From Ceraceosorus guamensis (lineage: Eukaryota > Basidiomycota > Exobasidiomycetes > Ceraceosorales > Ceraceosoraceae), in the NCBI RefSeq assembly GCF_003144195.1, contig NW_020290001.1, forward strand, positions 62,001 through 126,000: 64,000 bases of DNA, in the 5' to 3' direction. Under the pieces are notes generated by a model. That model was not told where the DNA came from. It made no database searches and saw nothing but the letters and a program-made list of their open reading frames with translations. Made by a program: the position numbers and the translations under genes. Positions 46,020 through 57,920 of the stretch are shown here, in pieces; the first letter of the stretch is position 1; every line of letters starts with the position of its first letter.

Positions 46020-47600
46020 ATGGATCCTTCCATTGCTGCGGCGGCCGCTGCCGGCGACCTGTCCGCCCAAGTCGCGCTGTATCAATTCCGCATAGCCTTT
46101 GCCAATGCCGTCATCAAATCAGCGGTTCCTTACATCGCAGCGTTCGGCTTCTTCGTTGGGGATTGGAGCTATTCCATCTTTGCCGAGCTTGAAATGTTGC
46201 TAGCGCCCTTCCGGACGATCACTTTCGCCTACTTTGCCGTCAGGATCAGCACCCTGTCTGCATTCGTGCTCTATCTGCTGCAACTCTTCGCTGGTGATCA
46301 CCCAGCTATCAATTGCGCCGCAGTCTTCAAGTCGATAGCTGCGCTGGCCATGATTTCTGCGGCCGGATCCTACTCCATCCTCGCTCTTCGTGCACAAGCT
46401 CTTTTGATGGGCAGGAAAGGCTTGACCATCACAGTCTGGACAGCTTGCATTCTGACCACATTGTGAGGATTCCTCTCCAAATTTGCATCATTGGAAAGGT
46501 CCGCTGACTCATCGTCCTCGCAGCTCCCACATCATCTTCTTGGCAACCTATACGTCCCAACAGCCAGACGTCGGCGGGTGAGTCCTTCGTCGTCAGCTGT
46601 GTAACCAACGATCTTGCAGCCCCTAACATGCTTTTGTACGTCCAATAGCGTCACTGCATGCCCCGTCACACCCACCTACGAGAGACTTTCCTCTCTAGTC
46701 TACTTTATGGCTTTCTTCTACGATCTCGGCATGAGTTGCCTCATGCTGTGGCTTTTGCACGGCGACGGAGGAAGCATCGGCGGATCTCACAGACCCGTTC
46801 GCGAGTAAGTGCTGAAGGGCGGTGTATGAAAATGATCAAGCTCGTCACTAAGACACAAGCCCTGCGCTCAGTTCCTTGCTCCAAAGCACCGCCAGCTATT
46901 TCGCCGTGATGGTGCTGACATCACTAAGCTGCGCGATGCTGCTAGCAATCCCGCCCGATGGTTATCCCTCGTTCGTCAGGTGCGTGCGGTATCGTGCTGC
47001 TCTTCCTCGCCCATGAATAGACGCTGACCTCCTGCACTCGGTACGCTTGCTTGCAGAGACCAATTGATCCCCATTCACACCGTCCTCACTTCAACAATGG
47101 CCTGTCGTATCGTACGATCCTTGCGAGCCGCATCAGCACACGACAAAGTGCTGCGAGGCACAGCAACACTGTCGTCGAACAATACCCTGCCTCATCGCAG
47201 CTATCCGCTGGCTCTGCAGACCTCGCGCGATCGCAGCAAAACGCCAGACGAGGAAGCGCGGACCAGTCCCTACAATAGGACACCAGGCATGGACGATGCG
47301 CAGTGCGACACGCCACCATCTCGTCCCGTCTTGCCTGTCCCCTCCACGATCCCCGCGAGGAACGTCATGTCGGCTTTTGCGCGAGAGAACCGACAGACGG
47401 CGACTAATGGCACAAACGCATCGGCCATGGAAGTCCTGAGGACCTTTGGCACGGTCGAGGAAGAGGAGATGCGCGATCGCGTCGACAGGACATGGGACTA
47501 TCCCGAAGCTGGCCTGCGCATCTCTCGCTCCTCCTACCACAGCCAATCTGGATCTCCCCTGGCGCAGGACGACGGTGACCAGACAGAAGAGATGCGTTGA
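46020..47600 (+). CDS. Seven-helix membrane protein of unknown function
   Basis: Five exons fit (46020-46462, 46524-46577, 46649-46804, 46872-46979, 47057-47600). Every junction falls in the same phase, and the product has 434 residues. About seven hydrophobic helices are visible: VIKSAVPYIAAFGFFVG, TITFAYFAVRISTLSAFVLYL, SIAALAMISAAGSYSILAL, GLTITVWTACILTTLSHIIF, SSLVYFMAFFYDLGMSCLML, YFAVMVLTSLSCAMLLAIP and LIPIHTVLTSTMACRIVRSL. A charged, Ser/Thr/Pro-rich tail of about 165 residues follows, as in receptor-like proteins. The layout resembles the large family of basidiomycete 7TM proteins with unknown ligands (DUF6533-type), but this is inference. The chosen ATG (46020) starts a short polar N-terminus without a signal peptide. 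It converges with the ABCC transporter gene, ending 365 bases from its stop. Confidence 0.8.
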
Positions 47601-47965
47601 TGGACATCCCAACCAGCAGATGGATCTCTCTGCTCAACGACTGTCGACGTGCCGGCACGCGTCCTCCAAACTTCATAATTTCTAGGTTTGACGAGGCTAT
47701 GTCGCTTGACCTGTCTGCTGTATGTGTGCACATTACCTGTATGCTGATCGTAGTCATTTTGTCGACCGAGTGTGTCGCTGGTGCTTGATAGGGGAAATGA
47801 CCAGAACAGGCACGAATCACGTGAACGTAGCACATGCATTCATTGATACTGCCGACAATTGCCGATGACTAGGTTTGCATTCCGGGAATGAAAGTGGAAT
47901 TCCCCGCTCTATCTGGAGCCATACGGATGTATTCGTCAGTGAATCCGGTGCGTTGACGCACAACT
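47601..47965. other. Convergent 3' flanks
   Basis: The 365 bases between two convergent stop codons should contain both polyadenylation regions. Nothing else is recognised. Confidence 0.6.
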
Positions 47966-50900
47966 TCAGTCTTGCCTGCTTCGTCTCGCTTCCGCGGCCT
48001 CTTCAGCGACCTGCCGCAGCTGTCGATAATCGCCGCTCTTTTCGCAGAGGCTCTTGAAAAGGCCTTCCGTCTTGGACAGTAGCGCCGCAGGCGTGTCGTA
48101 CTCCGCAACACGACCGGCGTCCATCACCAGAATCCGGTCGTAGCCGACGACGGTAGAAAGCCTGTGGGCGATGGTCAGCACGGTAGAGTGCTTGAACCCA
48201 TCTTGAACGGCGCTTTGAATAGCTTCATCTGTGGTAAAATCGACCGAGGAAGAGGCTTCATCCATGATGATCACCTTGCCCGCGCGTAGCAGTGCCCTTG
48301 CCATGGCAATGAGCTGGCGCTGGCCTTGACTCAGATTTGTGCCGCCATCGGCAATTGGAGAATCAAGGGTGACGAAGCTCCTCTCATCTTCGTCCTCCCC
48401 GTCTACACCCGGCGTGCCGCTGTCGTCCTCTGCACTCGCAAACGAGCCGTCCAGAGCACTGGGTCTGCGCCTGAGCGTGTTGTATCGACTCGTCATCCTG
48501 CTGGCGGGTTGGGAGACCGGTGGGGTGGTGCGGAGATGAACGCGGTGGAGAGCCTCGATGCAGGCTTCGTCAGAGTGCTCGTTGAATGGATCTAGATTCG
48601 AGCGCACAGTCCCGGTAAAAAGCGTGGGATCTTGTGGGATGATTGTTAGCCTCGATCGAAGATCCCGCAGACCAATGGCAGAGACGTCTATGCCATCGAT
48701 CAGGATCTGAGACCCCGGCATGTACTCCAGGTGCCTAAAGAGGGCGAGCGCAAGCGTGGACTTGCCGCTTCCGGTCCTGCCCACCACCCCGATCTTCTCG
48801 CCAGGCTGCACAGTGAAAGTCACCTTGTGCAGCACGGGATCCAGCTCTGGCGCGTACTGCAGGGACAGATTGCGCACTTCGATGGCACCCTTCGAGGGCC
48901 ACGAAGCGGGCGGTCTGTTGCTCTCGATCACTGCTGATGCCTCCATTGGAGTCAATGTGATGAGATCCTGCAGCCTCTCGAGCGAGTTGGCATCCTGCTC
49001 GAGAGAAGTGATGTACCTCGAAAGCCAATAAATGGCCATTGTGGTGGAGGATGCCATGCTCAGAGCCACACCAGCCAGGCCAGCCGGAATGCCTCCTGCC
49101 AGCGCGGTCATGGACGCGCCCATAATACCGAGAGCACCAAGGACATCCAGACGTAACAGAGAATGTCTGTTGCACATCCAAAAGTAGTGAAATGCGCTCT
49201 GCGTATGATCCAGTCGCTGAAGGAATTTGCCAAGCAATCGTCGCTCGGCGCAAAATGCGCGGACAGTGTCCAGGCCCGACAGCAGCTCGCTGAAGCTCGA
49301 GATGAGTGGAGATCGACTAGTGGACTCGATCCGCCTGAGGGAACGAGCAGTACGAACATATCCAATCGCCACCTTATAATTCGCATAGGCCAAGAGCGCG
49401 CTCGGGATCAGCATGAAAGGCAAAGTGAGAGTGATGACACCCAGAGAGGTCACAAGACCAATTATGTATCCCGCCATGGCTTGCATCGTGTCGTGCACGC
49501 TTTCATCCACCTGTCCGACGTCTTTGCTGAGAGTGTTGAGCACTCTTCCCTTGGGCGTCATGTCGATGTGCCTCGACGTCGCGCGCATTAATGTCTCCAG
49601 AGCCTGAATGAAGAGTGCTCGTGCAGCATTTCGTCCACCGGATTGGTTAATCAGTATCAACAAGCATAGGCATGCTGAGCCTGCGACCTGGATGGCGATA
49701 AAGCCTCCGAGGTATGGCCAAACATTTTCGTTGGCAGGCGGTAGCGCCGATGCACCTACTTGACCCAGTTGCAGGTCGGACGCTAAGTAGGTTAGAGCAT
49801 GGAAGCCTGTAATGCCTTCTCCAACGGAACTGAATAGGAAGGAGATTGCCTGCTGCGGGGCCGCTGCGACTGCGAATGCAGCGCTCGTTGCCTTGGTGCT
49901 GTATGAGCTGCCCCAAAAGCTGAGGTAAAACTTTTCCCCCGTATCAAAGGTCTGCCGAGATACTAGAGCAAGCAGAGCCAGCGCGACAGTGATCGATCCA
50001 TAAGCTGCAAGATAAGTGACATACACCTGCACTTTCATCGCCCCTTTCGCCCTCCGTTCCTTTTCCACGAGCTTGCCTCGCTCGCGCCTGCTACGCACTT
50101 CGACGGCCAGGGCTGCGGCGTTGCCTAGGCTGCCTCCAACGTTGAGGGCAGGCACAGAAGGTGCGGCGGCGGGCAAGCCCTCTGGCTCCAACTGCTGGGC
50201 TCCAGTGATCGGTGCTTGCAAATCCTGCTCGATGCTTTCAGCAGCTTCTTCCGCCTTGATAGCAGCCAGATGACCCTGCTCCCGCAGTTCCTCTGGGGTT
50301 CCCTGAGCCTCGATGCGGCCGTGGCTCATCTTAACCACGAGGGCGCAAGGTATTGACAATACGAGCTCCACTGTTTTGTGTGGACGGAAGAGGGTGATCA
50401 GTTCTCGAGATCTCGTGAGAATCTGGCGACCGACACCCACCATGATGCGAGACAATGATGCAAGTGCGACCTTCCAGAAGCGGGCCATTGAGGCACGTCG
50501 TGACCACCTGCTTGGAGGTTTGCGCGTCGAGAGCGCTGAGGATATCATCGAGGAGTACAGTGGCGGAACGCGAGTACATCGCTCTTGCCAGAGCTACTCG
50601 AGCTCGCTGACCGCCCGAAAGGACCAATCCACCTTCTCCAACTTCCGACTCGTCTCCAGCTGGTAGAAGCACCAAGTCGGGCTTCAACGCACAGCACTCC
50701 AACACCATCTCGTACCTATCCGCCTCAAATGGGGCTCCGAAAAGAATATTCTCCCGCACAGTCGCATGTTGAAGCCACGGTCTCTGGGCTGCGAAAGCAA
50801 CGCTGGATATCAAGCCACCCTGTAGTACTCTTCCAGCTTCTTTGGGCAAGAAGACATCGCCCTCGCGAATCTCCATCTCGCCCAAGAGAGCAGCGAGCAT

Positions 50901-53386
50901 CGAGCTCTTGCCACTTGCAGTCGGACCACACACCAAAGACAGCTTGCCTTGAGGGAACATGACGTCCAAAGCTTCGAGCGCAAAGGGTGAAATTGGCGTC
51001 GCGGCTCCTGAGTCGTACCCATCTATTCCCGTCGGTGGCTGCAGGGCGCCGTCGCCAGGCAAAAGAGGCGCAGTCTCTCCAGCCTTGTCTCGTTGACCTC
51101 TGATTCTCTGCACAGCGCGCGCAAGGAGCGCCTGTTTATGTAATTGTCGAGGCTCTGCCTCGCGAACGGGCTCTGTGATGTCCGCTTTCTCCCAGCTGAG
51201 GGTGGCCTGCTTGAATCCGAGCTTGCCGCTCGTAACGACTGGAGAGTGGCTCGCTTCTAAGGTGGAGACCCACTCCGGCACCTCGTCGGCGGCGAGGTAA
51301 GTTTCGATACGCTCCATGGAGACGCCCGCATTGAGCAAGTTTGTGATGTAGACTGGTAAGATGCTCAACGCTGCGCGCATAGCAGAGATGGTTTGAATGG
51401 CTGGGAAAGCCACCTCAATGCCAAGACGGTTCCCGGTACGAATGTAGGTCAAGAAGGAGATCGTCGTGATGGCGGCAGGGACGGCAGCCCATAGCACAGC
51501 AATGCCAGCGCTCAGCACTTGACGTTTCTTGAGCAATTGCAGCTCCACCTCTCGCGCATCTCGGACGCGCTGCGTCCACTGTTCTTCTTGCGCGAAGTAG
51601 CGCACAGGTCTAAGGGCTGCATACAGCTCGGCGATGAGGGCAGTCCTTCGATCTCGAGCTTGGCCAAGCTCTCGCGTAATATGCATCGCTCTGCGAGTCA
51701 GATATGACTGTAGAGGCGTAGAGACCAGGAGGACGGAGAAGCCAACGGCCGCTGACCAACCTAGGAGGCGGTACAGAAAGATGCTGGCGACCAAAATTTC
51801 CACGGGGCTCGAGTACAGAAAGTACGCACCGGACACGAGCTGACTGATCTTTTGGGAATCAACTGCCATGAGTGATACGATGGCCCCCAAATCCTTGCCC
51901 GCCGGTTGTTGCTGGTCCGGCGGTACATTTTTGGAGCTGCCTTTGCTCTTTCTACGATCCCGCATGCTCATCTTATCCACTACGCCTGGCAAACTCGCTT
52001 CGACCTCTGTCCGTCCCGCGGACATGGCGCGCGTCTTGAGGGCCTTGTGATAGATCTGAGAGATCAGCTCGCCGCGCACGCGGACGCCAGCACGTCGACC
52101 AGCGAAAAGGTGCTGCACATCGCTTTGACTTTTGCACACAGCCGCGAAGAAGGCAGCCAGGGGCAGGGCATACGCGGACTTTGGAACGCGCCCCGTACCA
52201 CCGCTGGCGACGTCGGCAGCCTGAATTGCTTCCAGGATGCGCTTGAGGAAGTATGGACCGGCAATGGAAAGCGCGGCAGACACGAAGGTCAAGCACCTGT
52301 CGCGTGCAAATGTGGGGGAGGAAGCGGTCAAAGACTGATGAGCTCGTCTGCTTGGCCAAGGCGCGCGCACATTGGGTAATCGACTTACGCATCAATCACC
52401 ACGTCGTGTGCATTGGCGCGCCAGCACCTCTTCAGCAACGAGCCCTGCATTTTGAGAATCTTGGACAGCAGCAGGCTCGATTGCATGCTCGCGCTGACGT
52501 CAGGCACGTCGACATCGTCCAAGTCTCGCCTCGAGCCTTGCTGAATCAGCGGAGTCAGCCAGCTGAAGGTCACCCATGAAGCCAACGTGGCAGAGTCCTC
52601 CAGCGCCACTGCTCTGCCTCTGGTCCCCTTTAGCCGCAATGTGCTGAGGGGCAGCGCGCTGAGCTGCAGCAGAAGCGCAAGCAGCAACGCCACCGAGATC
52701 GCATCGCCAAAGATGCTTAGTGTCTTGGTCTCGCCCTGATCCTCAACAAGCAGCTGTTGAGCTGCACATAGAGTTGCGCCGACCAGACTCGAAAAGGTGA
52801 TGGCGACGACATCGTAGGGAGGAGATGCTGGTGGTTTGAGCAGGAGTCGAAGCAGCACGAAGCTCCAGACGATGATGCGCAGGACTGCAGAAGGAGTGAT
52901 GCCCGACGAATTTCGACTGCTTGCTGTCAGTGCTCCTGCATAAGCTGCTCCTCCAGCGACCCAGCAGAGCTGCGCGGTAGCCAAACCGAAGAGGGCTGCC
53001 GTACGGGCAAAGCTGGGCCGCAGAATTGTGACAATGTCACTGCGGTCCTTTACAGGTGCTGATGTGGCAGTAGGCGAGAGGAGAGCTTGAGTCTCGCTGC
53101 TGAGCTCTTCGTCCGCATCGTGCTCCTCGACTTCCGCTGCATCGGCTTGCGCGCGGAGACTCTCGTAGTACCTCGCCACTCCCGCTTCTTCCAAGTCCTC
53201 GTCGGTGACAAAGTCGAAAAGGACGAGCTTGAGCCAGCTGGGCAACCTGGATGCCGGCACGAGGGAGGCCGAGATTGCCAGCAGTAACACAGCAAACGGC
53301 AGAAAAGCTCCGAGCACATCTGCAAAATTCGAATCTTGCTGATGCAGCGCAACGAAGCCTTGGACCTGCATCATCATCATCGACAT
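47966..53386 (-). CDS. ABCC-type full-length ABC transporter (MRP/Ycf1/Yor1-like)
   Basis: Minus-strand exons 53386-52389, 52296-50441 and 50370-47966 give about 1752 residues. An N-terminal hydrophobic region with several helices (TMD0/L0 type) precedes membrane domain 1 (SAALSIAGPYFLKR onward). NBD1 follows with Walker A GPTASGKSS near residue 795, signature LSGGQRARVALARAM and Walker B TVLLDDILSALD. Membrane domain 2 comes next, then NBD2 with Walker A GRTGSGKSTLALALF near 1485, signature LSQGQRQLIAMARALL and Walker B VIIMDEASSSVD. The intron at 50440-50371 joins VSHH to VELVLSIPCALVVKM exactly as expected after NBD1. ABCC proteins export glutathione conjugates, drugs or bile-acid-like compounds from the plasma or vacuolar membrane; the substrate is unknown. 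The 5' end is uncertain: the ATG at 53386 is the first in frame, but an upstream coding exon could exist because part of TMD0 seems short. Confidence 0.9.
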
Positions 53387-54363
53387 CGTTGAAATTGCTG
53401 GCAAAGTCGAAGTGTATGTGGATGCAATGGAGGAGCCATCGAGAAAGGTCTAGATGGCGCGTGGCGGGTGGCGAGGTGGCGGAACGGGGTGTGCACAGAG
53501 ATGACAGCGCTGTCGCAGTGCGAGGCTGGATAGTCCAACGGTCTCGAATGCGAAAGAGGGACGACAATAGGAGCTTGCCGAACAGCAAGTAAGAATGCTA
53601 AGACCGCTGCATGAGCTCCATCCGTCAAGTCCGGCGATCAACGCAACACCGGGATGGTATGTGCAATTGCTCACTTGCGCAGCAGAAGGAGTGATGGTGG
53701 CCAAGCAGAATTAGCTCGGCCGGCATTGCAGGATCCAAGCAGTGCACACGGTTCGGAGTAGAGGCGATCCTGATAAGTTGGTCACATGTTGGGCCAGGGG
53801 CAGCAATGATGTTGCTTGGAGCTGAGCTCAGCTGCTGCTGGACATGATGACAACGCGCGCTTGTAGCTGATGCAGGGAGACCCTTTGGGGTGCATCAGCA
53901 GCTGCACAGCTGCCCAGCTCCACTCCACAGCTTTGACCGCCGGGACCTGCGTGCATTTTTGTTATCAAAGCACACGGCACACGTACAGCACCGATTGCGA
54001 AGCTCCGGCCGCGCGTCAACTCAAAAGTCACGAGTCAAGCCATGGCGGCTAGCGCACAGCATGCACCTCAATCTTGAATCGTGTGTGCGATCCTCGTCAC
54101 GTGCAAGAAGAAGTGCTGCGCTCAAGCCAAACATGTCATTTGAAGAGCATATTTATTGTATGTGCAAGTCGCGACTCCATCATCAGCGCTTCACGACTCG
54201 TGACTGTCGCTCCTCATCCTAGACATCCACACACCCACTGCGGGTCCATCTATCGACCGCACACCTCAAGCCAGACTTTGGCCGACCTCTTTGCCATTCA
54301 CGAGCATTCGCCAAGCGCAATCAGACAAAGCATTCCAGTCCTCTCACGATCAAGCGGTTCAAC
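53387..54363. other. Divergent promoter region
   Basis: About 1 kb lies between the ABCC start (-) and the CFIm25 start (+). Motif-family copies with a palindromic look are present: TCACGAGTC near 54017, TCTTGAATCGTGTG near 54071 and TTCACGACTCGTGACTG near 54190-54206. An unfound 5' exon of the ABCC gene could also lie here. Confidence 0.5.
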
Positions 54364-55442
<1,079 letters not shown>

Positions 55443-56231
55443 ACCATCTTGCGGTGCCGTGGTGCTTAGTCCGCGCTGTGCCATACCTCTTTTGGGGCAG
55501 AAAGCGTCCGTCTCGTTCATCACCAGTGCGATGCGCACGCCCATCGCTGCTACTCTGCTCCTTCTCGCGGCCTGATCCTTCTTCGGCAAAAGTACAAAAG
55601 TCGACAAGCGTCCTGCTCAACGTTCAAATACCAAGGACAGCGGAGCGTCAAACTCGGGATTTTGGCAGGCACCCTGCCGGATGAGAAGCGACAATAGGGG
55701 ATCTGATCAGCGAGAGCCTGAGCGAGCCTGGCCGCGCTGAGCGCCGCATGGAATCTTGAATGGCGGTCCGTGAATGCCAAGAATGCCCATCGCCTTGCCA
55801 CCTGCTCCGTGCCTCAGAGCTCGGAACGCAAGTTGCGGGTAGCCGCCTTCTATATAGCACCGGGCCCCGCAGCTCGATTGCAGCACGTCCGCCAGACGCG
55901 TCCTGGCCTGGCTGACGAGCAGCCTGTCCTGGCTCGTTATAAACGCACGCAGACCAGCAGCGCAAAGGTCCCAGCAAGCACGAATTTTGTCCGTCTCTCT
56001 AAATGATGATTCTTTTCAATTTCTGACGGTATCGTTACAGGTTTGTGGTAAAGGGGTCAAGCGCCGAGGTGGCAATCGGTGAGAAGGCGAACGAATAGAG
56101 CACCAAGAACGGTGCGCGACCACGGATGAGCCAAAGGAGAAGCGATGACGCCTTTGAGCACGAGCAAGAAGGGTATGGAAGGCTGGGTAAAGGGGTGAAG
56201 AGGTGCAATCGAGGTGCGGGCGAAGCATTGA
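55443..56231. other. Convergent 3' flanks, no supported gene
   Basis: The region lies between the stops of CFIm25 (+) and the ammonium transporter (-). Several short frames exist on both strands but none is recognisable. I see no RNA gene. Confidence 0.5.
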
Positions 56232-57920
56232 TCAGGCTGCTACGACCTCGCCTTGAGGCTGTGCAGAGGGCTTCTCGTCGGCCTTGTACGTGCTGCCGTG
56301 AGGAGTGTTGGACTCTGCGCGCTCCACATCATCAGAGTAAGGGCTGTGGTTGGCTGGGAACACAATGGCCTCTTCTCCGATCTGATCGAGGTCGACACCA
56401 ATGACCTCGGCCTCCTCAGAAGCGCGGAAGTGGCAACCAGGAATGCGGTCGATGAGGAAGAGGAGGATCAGAGTGACGACGAAGCTGTACGCCATTCCTG
56501 CCGTCGCATCAGCAAGTTGGTATCCCAGCTGGATCCAGTTACGGTTGATCCATCCACTGAATGAGGGCAAAGTTGGATGATCAGCTCGGCCTTTAAACAC
56601 GCGTCATGTGCACTCTTCGAGTACTCACCCGTCGATGGGGTCAGAGCCGTCGAATGAAGCGACTCGGCTGTCGGCGAAGAAAGCGGTGAGGATGTCACCC
56701 ACAAAGCCTCCCACACCGTGGGCAGCGAAGATGTCGAGCGCATCGTCAACACCGACGAGGCCCTTGAAACTAGTTGCAAAGTTGCAGCAGACTGCGCCCA
56801 CAAAGCCGATGGCGACAGCAGCGGGAGCGCCGACATATCCAGAAGCGGGAGTGATGGCAACGAGACCAGAGATGATACCACTGCAGAGACCCACAGCGGA
56901 CCACTTGCGCTCGAGGCGCCAGTCCAGCAGCATCCAAGTCAATCCGGCGACGGAGGCGGACAAGGCAGTGACAGTGCTGGCCATTGCTGCGCGCAGGTTA
57001 GCACCAAGAGCGCTACCGCCGTTGAAACCGAACCAGCCGAAGAACAGGAAGACGGTGCCGAGGATGACGTTGGCGACGTTGTGAGGTCTGTAGGCGAGGG
57101 CGTCCGTGCCGTATCCTTTTCTGCGGCCGAGGAATAGGGAGATCGCGAACGCGGCTGTTCCGGAGGAAATGTGGACGGGTGTTCCTCCCGCAAAGTCGAG
57201 GGCGCCCAGGCTTGCAAGCCAGCCGGAAGACAGGTTCCAGGTCCAGCAGGCCAGAGGGTTGTAAACAATGGTAGCCCAGCAGAAGGCAAAGAGAAGAACG
57301 GGTCCGAGCCTAGCCCGGTCTGCGAAAGCACCGCAAGCAATGACTGGCGTGATGCACGCGAACATGGCCTGGTAGAATGCGTACACCAACTGGGGCATGA
57401 AGTCGGAGCCGGTCGAGGGTCCAATGTCAACACCCATGAAGCCAAAGTGGTCCAAGTTACCGATGAAGGGCGAGCCGGTCTTGGAGAAGGCGAGCGAGAA
57501 GCCCCAGAAGAACCATTCGAAGAAGACGACAGCACTGCAGAGGAAATGCGTGAAACGAGCGATTAGAATGAGGCAACCTAGTGCCCCAACCTGTGGGCCA
57601 ACTGCACTCACAAGACCGCCATGGACATCCAAATCATACTCAAAGCGCTTCTTTTGCGCAGCAGACCGGAGTAGAAGAAGCCCAGACCGGGAATCATGAT
57701 GAAGACCAGAGCGCTTGACGTGAGGACCCACGAGATGTCTCCGACATTGTAGAGATACTCCTGCCCATCGGCACTGCAAGTCAGGCAGTAAATACGCGAC
57801 CAAAGTCAGATGCTGCGAAAGAGTGTGGCTCGAGGTACCTACACGTCAGGAGGTCTGACACCATCGACATGTTACTCACGTTGTGTAGATGCCCTCGGGG
57901 GCGACAGTTGCATTCACCAT
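56232..57920 (-). CDS. MEP2: Ammonium transporter, Mep2/Amt family
   Basis: Minus-strand exons 57920-57880, 57773-57612, 57534-56629 and 56556-56232 give 477 residues with about eleven membrane helices. Family signatures are clear: YNVGDISWVLTSSALVFIMI, GLGFFYSGLLRKRSALSM, AVVFFEWFFWGFSLAFS, DFAGGTPVHISSGTAAF and FNGGSALGANLRAAMA. Both pore histidines are present (PVHISSG and AAHGVGGF). Yeast Mep1/Mep3 have Glu at the first position, so this looks Mep2-like: high-affinity uptake and possibly ammonium sensing for filamentous growth. In Ustilago the comparable protein is Ump2; orthology is inferred. The short first exon (MVNATVAPEGIYTT) matches the extracellular N-terminus typical of fungal Meps. 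The cytosolic tail (ADEKPSAQPQGEVVAA) is acidic and polar. Nitrogen-dependent regulation is likely from the family, not shown by the sequence. Confidence 0.95.
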
